From CBDCYS01 sp965226245 (GTDB lineage Bacteria > Acidobacteriota > Terriglobia > Bryobacterales > UBA6623), in the NCBI GenBank assembly GCA_965226245.1, contig CBDDCL010000015.1:2046001-2110000 (forward strand): 64,000 nt of DNA, in the 5' to 3' direction. Positions 15,859 to 25,048 of this stretch are shown in pieces. The notes beneath the pieces were generated by a model. It saw only the letters and a program-made list of their open reading frames with translations, had not been told where the DNA came from and searched no databases. The translations under genes were made by a program, and so were the position numbers. Position 1 is the first letter of the stretch; every line of letters begins with the position of its first letter.

Positions 15859-17349
15859 CTACTCGAAGATCGTGTCGACGCGTACGATCTCGACGCTGCC
15901 GATATCGAGCTTGTACTTCCCGATCAGCTTGTCTTCGTCGAGAATTTCTTTTGGTTTCGGAGAGACGTACTCGATCGTTGACGGCCTTCGGGAGCTCAAG
16001 GCTTTCTTGAATCCTTGGGCGTCTTTGGTAATGACCACCACATCGAGATCATTCGATCGAAGGTGCTTGCGAATGGCCTGATTCACCCTCTCAACGCTCA
16101 GCTTTTGCAGCGCGTCCTTGAGGAATTCGTTGAAATCCGCGATGCCATAATACTTGCTGTCGAGCGCATAGCCGAGCTGATTGCTTTGGGTTTGGGTAAC
16201 GAGGTTGACGTACTTCGACAGGAAGAGCCGCGTCGACTCGAACTGTTCCTCCGACAACCCTTCTTTGACCAGCTTGTCGAGTTCGTAGAGAGCGATCCGC
16301 AAAGCGAACATGCCGTTGCGCGCCTCGACCGGACGAATCCAGATGTGAAAGATCTGCTGCCGCCGGCCCAAGTTCGGATCGGGCTGGAACTGAAACATGC
16401 CTCGGGGGAAGTACTCGATATAGGCGTAGTCGCCATAGTTCATGCCGCGAACTTCCCGAATGCGCTGATAGAGGTGGCTCTTACTGGATCGATGCTGGCC
16501 CAGGTAAGATTGCACAAGCTTCAGCGCCGGCCAATCCGGGGAACTGCGGTTGACGTGGACAGCGAATCCCAGGGCAATGTGTGTTCCGCGAGTGTCTTTC
16601 TCGATGATCTTGATGCTGAGCTTTTGGGGAGCTTGCGGCGTTGGCAGCGGGACAGGTTCCGGCTTGCCCTCCGGGAGCTTCGAGAAGTCGGCCGCTACCT
16701 TTTCGGCGAAGCCCTTGGGATAGCCGCCCGCCAGCCCGAGCACTACGTTGCCTGCCGTGTAGCGCTCTTGGTAGAAGCTCTTCAGGTCGCCGATGGTCAG
16801 CTTTTCGAGAGAGGCGACGGTTCCCGAGTTGTGCCAGCCGTAAGGGTGAGTTTGATAAATCCGCGTATAGAGGAACTCCTTGCCCAGTTCCTCTTCGTTG
16901 TTGCTGCGGAGCTGAATTCGGAGAAAATTGACGGCCTCGTCTTTGAGGCGCTGAAAATCGTCTTCACGCCAGCCAGGGTCGAGCAGCATCGAACGTACGA
17001 TCCCGTAGTAGCGATCGAGGTTTTCCACGTGGGTGGTCCCCTCGAAGACCGTCATCTCCTTGTCTACTTGAGCGCTCAGCGAAGAGGCCATGGGGAACAG
17101 AGCCTCGACGATTTCGTCATAGACCATGTCGTTACTTCCACCTTTGCTCAGCATGGCGGCGGTTAGGGCGGCAACGCCTTGCTTGCCGGCAGGGTCGCTG
17201 GCCGCGCCGGCATGAAACAGAATCCGAAAAGTAACCAAGGGCGTTTCACTCTGAATCGCAAGAATTTCTGGTGTTTCCGCTTGTAATGGGGTCCCCCCTA
17301 GGAGCAGAAGTGCCATGAGCAAGAGACTCTTCGTGAACTGATGAGTCAT
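15859..17349 (-). CDS. M16 family peptidase, non-catalytic subunit
   Basis: A 496-residue protein with a signal peptide (SLLLMALLLLGGTPLQA). It has the M16/insulinase fold: FRILFHAGAASDPAGKQG, then ALTAAMLSKGG in place of the zinc-binding HXXEH, a middle domain at about 180-230 (HPYGWHNSGTVASLEKL, LKSFYQERYTAGNVVL), and a C-terminal half with RIREVRGMNYGDYAYIE. Loss of HXXEH marks the regulatory subunit that pairs with a catalytic M16 protein in the periplasm. That partner is encoded directly upstream; the two genes overlap by 4 bp (ATGA), so they are co-translated. Together they probably degrade small peptides or signal sequences. Confidence 0.9.
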   Translation of the reverse strand: MTHQFTKSLLLMALLLLGGTPLQAETPEILAIQSETPLVTFRILFHAGAASDPAGKQGVAALTAAMLSKGGSNDMVYDEIVEALFPMASSLSAQVDKEMTVFEGTTHVENLDRYYGIVRSMLLDPGWREDDFQRLKDEAVNFLRIQLRSNNEEELGKEFLYTRIYQTHPYGWHNSGTVASLEKLTIGDLKSFYQERYTAGNVVLGLAGGYPKGFAEKVAADFSKLPEGKPEPVPLPTPQAPQKLSIKIIEKDTRGTHIALGFAVHVNRSSPDWPALKLVQSYLGQHRSSKSHLYQRIREVRGMNYGDYAYIEYFPRGMFQFQPDPNLGRRQQIFHIWIRPVEARNGMFALRIALYELDKLVKEGLSEEQFESTRLFLSKYVNLVTQTQSNQLGYALDSKYYGIADFNEFLKDALQKLSVERVNQAIRKHLRSNDLDVVVITKDAQGFKKALSSRRPSTIEYVSPKPKEILDEDKLIGKYKLDIGSVEIVRVDTIFE

Positions 17350-18731
17350 TCTCCACCCCCGGTAGTCCCGTCCGATTGAGCAGCTGTAGGATCGAATTTG
17401 AGCTTGACAATGGTTCGGCCGGTCTCGATGAATGTCCTTTCGGCAACCGCTTTCACATCATCGGCGGTAACTCCGCGGTAGAGCGCGTAGCGCTTGTTGA
17501 TCGTCTCGGGAGAATTGCGCAGGCCAAGGTAGTGGGCCAGCGTACCCGCGATGGCGCCGCTGCTGTCCATACCGAGGGCAAACTGATAGCGAAGGTGAGA
17601 TTTCACGGCCTCCAATTGGTCCGCTGGGATCAAGTCTTGCCGAAGCGCCTCGCAGGTCCGGAGAATCTGCTCCCGCACGTAGTCCACGTCTTCGTCTTTC
17701 TTGACACGCGCCACAACGGAGAAAAGAAAAGGATCCCGATGATCGTAATACTCGGGGAACAGGGCGTCGACCTTCTGCTCTTCGATAACGAGCCGCTTGT
17801 AGAGTTCGGAATTTTCCGAGAAGGCGTGGTAGGCGATCACGTCAAGCACGGCTGAATCCACCACTCCATCGTCGTACGCCGCGGCATGAAACGAGACTGA
17901 CAGGATGGGCAGGGTCGGCGCGTGGAATGCAATGTCCAGCTCCTTTGGTTCGGTCTGGGCAGGCTCGACCGGCATGTCCGGTTTGTAGTCGCCGCGCTGC
18001 CACTGGCCCCAATATTTCTCTACCAAGGGCAGAGTCTCCCGCGGTGTCACGTCGCCAACGATCGCAATGATCGTGTACTCGGGGCGATAGTAGCGGTCGA
18101 AGAACTTCAGGCCGTAGTCGTACATCTGGGGCATGTTCTCGACATCTTCCTCGAACCCCATCGTTGTGTGCTTGTAGGTATGTTTGCTGAACGCGGCGTT
18201 GCGCCTGACTTCGTCGAGCTTGCGCATTGGGCTGGCGAAGTTCTTGTTATATTCGCCTAGCACGGCGCGCGTTTCCGTCTTGAAATCGTCTTCGGAATAG
18301 TTCACGTTCTGGAAGCGGTCGGCTTCGAGTTCCAGGATCGGTTCTAAATCCTCTTTGGAGAAAAGGGCGTGGTAGACCGTCCGGTCATCGCTGGTGTAGG
18401 CGTTTGTCGAGGCTCCGGCGGCCTGCATGATCTCGTCCCATTTCTCGGCGGGAAATCTCTCGGTGCCGCGAAACATGAGGTGTTCAAACAGGTGAGCAAA
18501 ACCGGAGCGGCCGGGTTCGATTTCGTTGCGCGAGCCCACCTGCACCACCGTGTAGAGCGCGACGATATTGGGGTAACCGGTCGTGACGGTGACCAGGCGC
18601 AAACCGTTCGGCAGATCGTCGATCTGGTGCGCGTAGGGGAAGATCTCGTCCTCCGGCGGCGGCGCGGCACAGCCGATCAGCAGCAATGCGACGGCAAGAA
18701 CGCGAAGCTTTCTCTGAGAAGATTGTGACAT
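17346..18731 (-). CDS. M16 family zinc peptidase, catalytic subunit, lipoprotein
   Basis: A 461-residue protein with a lipoprotein signal (LAVALLLIGCAAPP; lipobox LIGC). The catalytic domain has the inverted zinc motif HLFEHLMFRG (HXXEH) near residue 81. The distal zinc glutamate lies in the ETRAVLGEYNKNF helix about 75 residues later. The RYYRPEYTIIAIVGDV strand is typical of the family. It should be tethered to a membrane and cleave small unfolded peptides. It is the first gene of a two-gene operon with the inactive subunit at 15859-17349. Confidence 0.92.
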   Translation of the reverse strand: MSQSSQRKLRVLAVALLLIGCAAPPPEDEIFPYAHQIDDLPNGLRLVTVTTGYPNIVALYTVVQVGSRNEIEPGRSGFAHLFEHLMFRGTERFPAEKWDEIMQAAGASTNAYTSDDRTVYHALFSKEDLEPILELEADRFQNVNYSEDDFKTETRAVLGEYNKNFASPMRKLDEVRRNAAFSKHTYKHTTMGFEEDVENMPQMYDYGLKFFDRYYRPEYTIIAIVGDVTPRETLPLVEKYWGQWQRGDYKPDMPVEPAQTEPKELDIAFHAPTLPILSVSFHAAAYDDGVVDSAVLDVIAYHAFSENSELYKRLVIEEQKVDALFPEYYDHRDPFLFSVVARVKKDEDVDYVREQILRTCEALRQDLIPADQLEAVKSHLRYQFALGMDSSGAIAGTLAHYLGLRNSPETINKRYALYRGVTADDVKAVAERTFIETGRTIVKLKFDPTAAQSDGTTGGGE

Positions 18732-18969
18732 CGTCCGTATCCTTCATAGGATTCTAGCGTCTTCGGCACCGGAAAGGAGCGTTTTCGAGGTGACGTGCCC
18801 GAGCCCCGTACGTGCAAACGTTGCGCCGGCAACCTTGGCGGCAGCCCCGCTGAACTGCGTTGCGTTCGCGCCGGCGTTGCCGACCGGGCCGTGCTCATCC
18901 GCCACGCTATTCGCCGCGGAGCGGCGGACGCGGGTGTTTGCTGATTCGCGCGCTCGCCGAAGCCCGATG

Positions 18970-19386
18970 TTATTTTTTCTTCTTCGGCTTGTGAACCTTA
19001 TGGCAGCCGCGGCAGCCTTTGCCGATCTCCGCGGTGGCCTTCTTCCATGCGCCCAGGTCCTTCGCCTCCGCGGCCCGCATGGACGCCTTCCCGGCGCCAA
19101 TGACAGTGTTGGCTCCGGTTTCCCAAACGTCGTCCTTGATACGTCCGCCCATCAGCAGTAGCTGTGAAGACTCGGCCAAGACGGAAGCGTAGGCTTTGGC
19201 ATGCTTCCAGTCTCTTTCAGATTGCGGGCCGCCGGCTTTCATCATGGCGGCCAGTCCGTCCATGTTCGGTTCTTGCACGAGTTCCATGATGTCGTGCGCG
19301 GAGGCCACTTTCTCGTAGGTGTGCTCGGCGCGGACGGCCCCCGCCATAGCAACGGCGATAACAACAATCCAAAGTTTATTCTTCAT
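18970..19386 (-). CDS. Cytochrome c-prime-like protein
   Basis: This 138-residue exported protein has a signal peptide (LWIVVIAVAMAGAVRA) and one heme-binding CXXCH at its C-terminus (GCRGCHKVH), followed by a lysine tail. A four-helix arrangement with the heme site in the last helix is the pattern of cytochrome c-prime/c556 proteins. These bind heme covalently in the periplasm and serve in electron transfer or nitric oxide binding. It is flanked by gaps of about 240 bp upstream of the M16 operon and 140 bp after thrS, and seems to be a single-gene unit. Confidence 0.83.
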   Translation of the reverse strand: MKNKLWIVVIAVAMAGAVRAEHTYEKVASAHDIMELVQEPNMDGLAAMMKAGGPQSERDWKHAKAYASVLAESSQLLLMGGRIKDDVWETGANTVIGAGKASMRAAEAKDLGAWKKATAEIGKGCRGCHKVHKPKKKK

Positions 19387-19523
19387 AGCTGCTTAGTTTC
19401 CTTTTCTGAATTGTAGCGAAACCATTCTCTCCCAAGACGATGCAACACAAGCATTAATTTACGCTCGTTCGCCCATCGGGGGAAAGCGCTTGGTCAATTT
19501 CCCTTAGCGGCCAGTTTCAGCGG

Positions 19524-21467
19524 TCAGTCCGCAGTGTTCTTCGAATCAATCAGACGGCGCGTCTCCGCGATGAACTCGCCGATGGGCTTGGCTCCCAGAT
19601 CCCCGCGCTTGCGGTGCCGCACCGCCACTGTACCAGCCTCGGCTTCGCGCCCGCCGACCACCAGCATGTAGGGGATCTTCTGTAACTGCGCCTCGCGAAT
19701 CTTGAAGTTGACCTTTTCACTTCGGGAATCGAGTTCCGTGCGGATGCCCGCGGCTCCGAGCTGATCGGCTACCTGCCGGGCGTACTCGTTCTGGCGATCG
19801 GTAATCGGAAGCACGATCGCCTGGACCGGAGCCAGCCACAGCGGGAAGGCCCCGGCGTAATGCTCGATCAGCACGCCGAAGAACCGCTCCACGGAGCCCC
19901 ACAATGCCCGGTGGACCATGACCGGCTGGTGAGCCTTGCCGTCCTTGGCGATGTATTCCAGCTTGAAGCGCCGCGGCAGATTGAAGTCGAATTGCACCGT
20001 CGAGAGCTGCCAGGGACGCCCAATCGCATCGACCAGCTTGACGTCGATCTTGGGACCGTAGAAAGTGGCTTCGCCCGGCATCACCTTGGCTTCGATGTCG
20101 CGGTCTTTCAGCGCGCTGAAGAGTCCGTCTTCGGCCATCTTCCATTCTTCCGCCGAGCCCGCATACTTGCCGCCCTGCCCGCCGTCCCAAGTCGACAGCT
20201 CGACCTCGAAGTGGTTAAAGCCAAATGTCTTCAGCACGTCAAGCGCGAAGTCCACACACCCGACGACTTCGTCCTTGACTTGCTCGGGAGTGCAAAAGAT
20301 ATGCGCGTCGTCCTGCGTAAAACCCCGCACTCGCAGCAGGCCGTGCATTACCCCGGAGCGCTCATAGCGGTAGACCGTGCCCAGCTCGCCGAGGCGGATC
20401 GGCAGGTCACGGTAGCTGCGCAAGCTGTTCTTGTAAATCAGAATGTGGAACGGGCAGTTCATCGGCTTGAGCTGGTAGGCGGAGTCGTCCAGCTCCATCG
20501 TCGAGAACATGTCATCGGAGAAGAACTCGGCGTGGCCGGAGGTCTTCCACAGATCGTGCCGCGCAATGTGCGGCGTGTAGACCAGTCCGTAACCGCGCCT
20601 GACGTACTCCTCGCGCATCCAGTCTTCCATCAGGCGGCGAATTGTTCCGCCTTTGGGATGCCAGAAAATCAGTCCCGGACCGGCGTCTTCTTGAATGCTG
20701 AACAGGTCTAGTTCCTTGCCCAGCTTGCGGTGGTCCCGCTTCTTGGCCTCTTCCAGCCGATGGAGGTGCGTATCCAGGTCCTTCTTCGAGAAGAACGACG
20801 TGCCGTAAATCCGCTGCAGCCTGGCGTTGCGCTCGTCGCCTTTCCAGTACGCGCCGGCCACCGACAGCAGCTTGACGGCCTTGATGCGGCCCATGCTGGG
20901 GATGTGCGGCCCGCGGCAGAAGTCGAGAAAGTGCTCGCCCGTCTTGTAAATCGAGATGCGGTCCCCTTCGGCTTTGTCCTCGATCAGCTCGCACTTCATT
21001 TCCTCGCCTTGCTGTTTGAACTTGGCGACGGTTTCTTCACGGGGCAGCCAGACGCGCTCGTTCGCCGGATCCCGCTGGACAATCTCGAGCATGCGCGCCT
21101 CGATTCTTTCGAGGTCTTCCGGAGTGAACGGCGTTTCCCGCTGAAAATCGTAGAAGAAACCTTGTTCGGTCGGCGGCCCGATTCCGAGTTTGGTTTCAGG
21201 GTAGAGCTCCAGCACGGCCGCGGCCAGCAAGTGAGCGCTCGAGTGGCGGTAGACCTCCAATGCCTGCGGGTCGCGATCGGTCAGAATTTTCAGGCTGGTG
21301 TCGCTGTCCATGGGATGCGTGAGGTCGACCAGGTCGCCGTTTACCTGGGCCACCAGCGCGGCTTTCGCCAGCCGCGGGCTGATCGACTCGGCGATGGCCA
21401 GCGGCGTGGTCCCTTTCTCGGCGGTCTGCTCGGATCCATCCGGCAGAGTGACGCGAATCGATTCCAT
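19524..21467 (-). CDS. thrS: Threonyl-tRNA synthetase
   Basis: The 647-residue enzyme is full length. It has an N-terminal TGS domain (MESIRVTLPDGSEQTAEKG). The editing domain has HSSAHLLAAAVLELYP at about 75 and the second zinc-like HFLDFCRGPHIPS. The class II catalytic core includes RHDLWKTSGHAEFFSDDMF, MNCPFHILIYKNSLRSYRD with its zinc-binding cysteine, and motif 2 in GTVYRYERSGVMHGLLRVRG. Motif 3 lies in HRALWGSVERFFGVLIEHY, and the C-terminal anticodon-binding domain follows (PVQAIVLPITDRQNEYA). It charges tRNA-Thr in the cytosol. The FmdB-like gene at 21513 lies 45 bp upstream in the same orientation and may be co-transcribed. Confidence 0.98.
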   Translation of the reverse strand: MESIRVTLPDGSEQTAEKGTTPLAIAESISPRLAKAALVAQVNGDLVDLTHPMDSDTSLKILTDRDPQALEVYRHSSAHLLAAAVLELYPETKLGIGPPTEQGFFYDFQRETPFTPEDLERIEARMLEIVQRDPANERVWLPREETVAKFKQQGEEMKCELIEDKAEGDRISIYKTGEHFLDFCRGPHIPSMGRIKAVKLLSVAGAYWKGDERNARLQRIYGTSFFSKKDLDTHLHRLEEAKKRDHRKLGKELDLFSIQEDAGPGLIFWHPKGGTIRRLMEDWMREEYVRRGYGLVYTPHIARHDLWKTSGHAEFFSDDMFSTMELDDSAYQLKPMNCPFHILIYKNSLRSYRDLPIRLGELGTVYRYERSGVMHGLLRVRGFTQDDAHIFCTPEQVKDEVVGCVDFALDVLKTFGFNHFEVELSTWDGGQGGKYAGSAEEWKMAEDGLFSALKDRDIEAKVMPGEATFYGPKIDVKLVDAIGRPWQLSTVQFDFNLPRRFKLEYIAKDGKAHQPVMVHRALWGSVERFFGVLIEHYAGAFPLWLAPVQAIVLPITDRQNEYARQVADQLGAAGIRTELDSRSEKVNFKIREAQLQKIPYMLVVGGREAEAGTVAVRHRKRGDLGAKPIGEFIAETRRLIDSKNTAD

Positions 21468-21512
21468 GGCAGTGGCTACTTGTTGACGGGGAAGGGAGCT
21501 GCTCGGCGGAAG

Positions 21513-21878
21513 CTACTTCTTCGAGGAGTCAGACGGCGCTTTCGCCGTGGTTGAAGAGGAAGAGTCGCTTGTACTCTTCGTCTCGCTTTTTGTCTCGCTC
21601 TTGCTTTCGGCTTTTTTGTCGGACTTGCTGTCGTCCTTGCCGTTCTTCGTGTCCGGCTGGCCGTCGCCGTCCGGCTGGCCGTCGCCGTCCGGCTGGCCGG
21701 AGCGGGCGTAGTCGGTCACGTACCAGCCCGTACCCTTGAACTGGATGGCGGGCGCCGACAGCAGCTTCTTGAGGACCCCTCCGCAATCATCGTGTTCGGT
21801 CAGCAGCGGATCAGAGAACTTCTGAATCTCCTCGAAGCGCACTCCGCACTTCTGGCACTCATACTCATAGAGTGGCAT
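21513..21878 (-). CDS. FmdB-type zinc ribbon protein with low-complexity tail
   Basis: The first 55 residues are the small FmdB/CxxC regulatory zinc ribbon: MPLYEYECQKCGVRFEEIQK, then HDDCGGVLKKLLSAP, with four cysteines likely to bind zinc. The conserved FKGTGWYVTDYA segment follows. The remaining half is disordered: three DGDGQPDG-like units encoded by a tandem 18-bp repeat, then a tract rich in lysine, serine, glutamate and aspartate. The family is widespread but its role is unclear. The tail looks like an unstable coding repeat. Confidence 0.88.
   Translation of the reverse strand: MPLYEYECQKCGVRFEEIQKFSDPLLTEHDDCGGVLKKLLSAPAIQFKGTGWYVTDYARSGQPDGDGQPDGDGQPDTKNGKDDSKSDKKAESKSETKSETKSTSDSSSSTTAKAPSDSSKK
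21660..21703. repeat. Tandem 18-bp coding repeat in the fmdB-like gene
   Basis: The unit GGCTGGCCGTCGCCGTCC occurs about two and a half times in a row at 21656-21703, encoding repeated GQPDGD units on the minus strand. Copy number is likely to vary between strains. Confidence 0.8.
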
Positions 21879-22118
21879 ACTTTGATGAAATTCCCTTTGG
21901 AAACCCTAATTTCCCTCGATTCCTTAGTATACCAGGGAAGGGCTTCAGGTACGGAGCGGGCTGGGTAGTTCGGCTGGCCGTAAACGGCTGAAACCGGCCC
22001 CGGAATACGCTGGAGCTGTGGCTCTCGGCCGGCTCAAAACGGCCAGCCTTGTGAGAGGCAAGCCACGTCACCGCGACTACCGATCGCCGTGGGCTGCTGG
22101 GTTCGGCGGAAAAGACAC

Positions 22119-23018
22119 TTACCCTGCACGCGGCGTGAAGCGAATCGACAGAGCCCCGTGCTCGGTGTCGACTTGGATCGGATGGCTACTGTCTTCAGGC
22201 AGCCGGGCGGAGCGAATGCTGCTGTTCGAGAGGAATTCGGGAATTGTGTGGTTGCTGGTTCCTGGCAGCGACGACTTGAGGTTCCCGACAATCATGTTCG
22301 TGACTTCGATCAGGACATCCTGGATTTGACCTCGTTTGAGACGCCTGGCGTCCACGTCAAACATCCTTGCCGTCAACTCGTTTGCCAGCTTCTTGTCAAA
22401 CCGCACCCGAATCGTTCCTTGCCAAACGCCCGTGACGTCACTCGAGGTCGTGAACGTCGCGACGGTGCATCGGCTCGAATCTGGCGGCAACACTTGCAGC
22501 TCAGGCCCGCCTATCGTGAGAAGAATTTCGCGAGCCGTAGCAAGCGCCGCGCTCTCCATGTGTTTCTGCCAGCGCCGCGACTGCATCGAGGCAATGGGCA
22601 GCGTTTGGGGAACAGACGTGGAAGGGCTGCTTTCAAGAGTTGCTTGCACCGCCGACACCACCGACTTGGGGTTGTCGTAGGGCTTGATCACAATGTCCTT
22701 GACGCCGATATCCAACAAGTGGTCGCGGAAAGCGGGCAGCACTTCTGAGGTGACCGCAACAATATTGGCTTTCGGTGCAGCCGCCACAAGTGCTTCGGCA
22801 ATCTCCTGACCGCGTCCGTCGACACGGTCCAAATCAAGGGTCACGACGGCGGGCTGGTGACGCTCGTAGCCACGCACGGCATCCGCGGTGGTTCTTGCCT
22901 CAAAGACGGCAAAGCCCCTTTTCTCAAGCTCACGGCGGACGAGTGTTTGAGTCAGCCAGTTGTCGTCGACCACAAGGGCGACCGGCTTCATTTTCTGTTC
23001 TACGGCTGCTGTTTTCAT
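22119..23018 (-). CDS. Receiver domain fused to a CheX-like phosphatase domain
   Basis: I place the start at the ATG at 23018 (MKTAAVEQK), which follows GAGGGAGAACTCTTC; an earlier in-frame codon lies inside a dispersed repeat. Residues 10-130 form a response-regulator receiver: VALVVDDNW, the phosphoacceptor aspartate in VVTLDLDRVDG, a threonine in IVAVTSE and the conserved lysine in DIVIKPYD. Residues about 145-299 resemble CheX, with the phosphatase signature D-x3-E-x2-N visible as QDVLIEVTNMIVGNLK. It may dephosphorylate a CheY-like partner, or itself be switched by phosphorylation. No chemotaxis genes are nearby. It is a single-gene unit. Confidence 0.82.
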   Translation of the reverse strand: MKTAAVEQKMKPVALVVDDNWLTQTLVRRELEKRGFAVFEARTTADAVRGYERHQPAVVTLDLDRVDGRGQEIAEALVAAAPKANIVAVTSEVLPAFRDHLLDIGVKDIVIKPYDNPKSVVSAVQATLESSPSTSVPQTLPIASMQSRRWQKHMESAALATAREILLTIGGPELQVLPPDSSRCTVATFTTSSDVTGVWQGTIRVRFDKKLANELTARMFDVDARRLKRGQIQDVLIEVTNMIVGNLKSSLPGTSNHTIPEFLSNSSIRSARLPEDSSHPIQVDTEHGALSIRFTPRAG

Positions 23019-23078
23019 GAAGAGTTCTCCCTCGCTGAGGGGATCGGCTGCTTGCGGAGGTTTCATTAGTACCGGCAT

Positions 23079-23210
23079 CATGAAATTCGCCACAAACGTG
23101 GCACAAAATTCAGGAGCCGACTCGGAGCCCCGACCGTGAGGGAGGGGTTAGCCGCTACGACGCGCCTCATCCGCCAGCGGCCACGCTCCCCTCTCTGGTT
23201 GCGGCTCGTC
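23079..23210 (+). repeat. Dispersed repeat family A, copy 1
   Basis: About 130 bp beginning ATGAAATTCGCCACAAACGT, containing the core GAGCCCCGACCGTGAGGGAG, then GGGTTAGCCGCTACGACGCG and ending CTGGTTGCGGCTCGTC. It matches 36552-36687, 39651-39774 and 43771-43860 in the same orientation. Reading frames through it give spurious SPDREGGVSR-like peptides. Confidence 0.9.
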
Positions 23211-23420
23211 GGCATTAGGGAGGCCGGGGCCGGCGTGCGGAGTTTTTCCCCAGATTCAGGCCCACGACAAACGGTCCGCCACCTGTGACTCTCACTCCCG
23301 CGGCGGGCGGCTGTTGCACACCTCGACGCCCGCCTCGCCCAGGGCGCCCATCGCTGCATACAATACAGACAGACTCAAGACCCGCTGCACGGATTCCCCA
23401 ACCCAGCCCAGAAGCCTCCG

Positions 23421-24932
23421 ATGACAATCAATAGGATTTACTTGATCTGTCTGATTGCCGGAAGCTCATTATTATTACTTCCATTTTTCTTCATTCAAAT
23501 ACCCCCCCTCCAGGATTATCCGAATCATCTCGCGCGTGTCCATGTACTGACGCAAATCCACGCGTCCCCGGCTCTGCAGGAGTATTACAAAGTCCAATGG
23601 ACTCCGCTGCCAAATCTGGCAATGGACCTAATTGTTCCCTTCTTGGCGCTTTTCGCGCCGCTCGAGACGGCCGGACGATGGTTTTGCGCGGCGGTATTGT
23701 TGTCCACCGTGCCCGCTGTAACTGCTCTGTCTTTTGCCCTTCACAAGAAGCTTTCGTTGTGGCCTCTTTTCAGCATGCTGTTCGTTTACAACTCCGTATT
23801 TACGTTCGGTTTCTTGAACTACCTGCTGGGTCTCAATCTGGCCCTTGCCGCAACCGCTTTGTGGATTCTTTTGCGCGAAAAGCCCGCGGGCCGAACGGCG
23901 CCTGTATTCGCGCTGGTATCCATAGTCATTTATTTCGTTCATCTGTCGGCGTTGGGAGTCTACGCCCTGCTTCTCTTCGGGTACGAACTATCGGCTTACC
24001 TTGAGACCCGGCGGGAGGGATTGGCCTTCAACAGAGCTGTCTGGGCCGTGGGACTGTCGCAGTTCCTCTTGCCGGCCGCGATGTTTGTGGCCTTCAGTCC
24101 AACCTTTCGGCTCAATCTTGGCTCCTCCGGAGTCTTTGATCCCTGGAGTAAGATACAGGGCGTCTACGGTGTTCTCAACAGCGGCCACCCGGCCTTGGAC
24201 CTGCTCAGCTTCCTCATCGTCGGAACGTTACTGCTGGGCGGCGCGGTGCTGGGAAAATTGACGCTTCACAAACGCGCGGCCGCCGCCTTCTGGGTGCTGA
24301 TGATTTGCTTTGTCGCCGCCCCTGAAGTGCTGTTCGGATCGGGATACGCCAGTTACCGGCTGCCGATCGCGATTGTACTTTTCCTGGTTGCCGCTGCGGA
24401 CTGGCGAGCCATGCCGAAGGCAGTTTCCGGCTTGCTGTTCACCACGTTGGCTGCGCTATTCGTAGTCCGAGTCGGCGCGATCGCTCAGGACTGGCGCGCT
24501 TTTGACCATGATCACAGGGAGGTGATGGAAGCGTTCGAATCCGTCACGGAGAAAAGCCGCATCTTGCCTTACGTGGTGAACGAGGGCTCGTACGACTTTC
24601 TCGCCAAGCCGCCGCTCCAGCATTTGGCTACGCTGGCGGTGATTCAGCGTTCCGCCTTTGTCCCGACCTTGTTTGGGGACCCGGGCAAGCAGCCGCTTGG
24701 AATCCGTGACAAATATCAGGGCATTGCTCGAGATGTCCCGCGGGATATTGTTCCCAAGGAGCGGTTCTCGACCTCGCTCGATGATCCGGACAACCCGTTT
24801 CACGAAAGCCGGGTAGCGGGTTTTGACTACGTTCTGTTGTTTGCGATGAAGCCGTTATCGTTCGCCGTCCCCAGTTCGTTTAGCGAGATAGCGGACGGGG
24901 ACAAGTTTATTCTCTACCGGCTTAACCCCTAG
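23421..24932 (+). CDS. Multi-pass membrane protein, possible GT-C glycosyltransferase
   Basis: The 503-residue protein has about ten hydrophobic segments, from IYLICLIAGSSLLLLPFFFI at the N-terminus to LLFTTLAALFVVRVGAI near 350. A large extracytoplasmic tail of about 140 residues follows. The first loop reads QIPPLQDYPNHLARVHV, with aspartate near the first membrane segment, as is usual in GT-C-type glycosyltransferases using lipid-linked sugars. Assignment to that fold is an inference; no family-specific motif proves it. It stands alone, downstream of repeat A copy 1. Confidence 0.6.
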   Translation: MTINRIYLICLIAGSSLLLLPFFFIQIPPLQDYPNHLARVHVLTQIHASPALQEYYKVQWTPLPNLAMDLIVPFLALFAPLETAGRWFCAAVLLSTVPAVTALSFALHKKLSLWPLFSMLFVYNSVFTFGFLNYLLGLNLALAATALWILLREKPAGRTAPVFALVSIVIYFVHLSALGVYALLLFGYELSAYLETRREGLAFNRAVWAVGLSQFLLPAAMFVAFSPTFRLNLGSSGVFDPWSKIQGVYGVLNSGHPALDLLSFLIVGTLLLGGAVLGKLTLHKRAAAAFWVLMICFVAAPEVLFGSGYASYRLPIAIVLFLVAAADWRAMPKAVSGLLFTTLAALFVVRVGAIAQDWRAFDHDHREVMEAFESVTEKSRILPYVVNEGSYDFLAKPPLQHLATLAVIQRSAFVPTLFGDPGKQPLGIRDKYQGIARDVPRDIVPKERFSTSLDDPDNPFHESRVAGFDYVLLFAMKPLSFAVPSSFSEIADGDKFILYRLNP

Positions 24933-25048
24933 CCCATTCACGTCAATGGATGCTCCGCACAGCGACGCGGTGCGGAAACAGTACGGCGAGTAAAGTAACG
25001 GCGGGCCTGTCGCGCGCTTCGACCGTCATGCGGCGGGAAACGCGAGTG

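Noticed and set aside
15859..17166. Long plus-strand frame 16015-17166 (383 codons)
   Set aside because: It is antisense to the M16 peptidase, whose motifs are clear.
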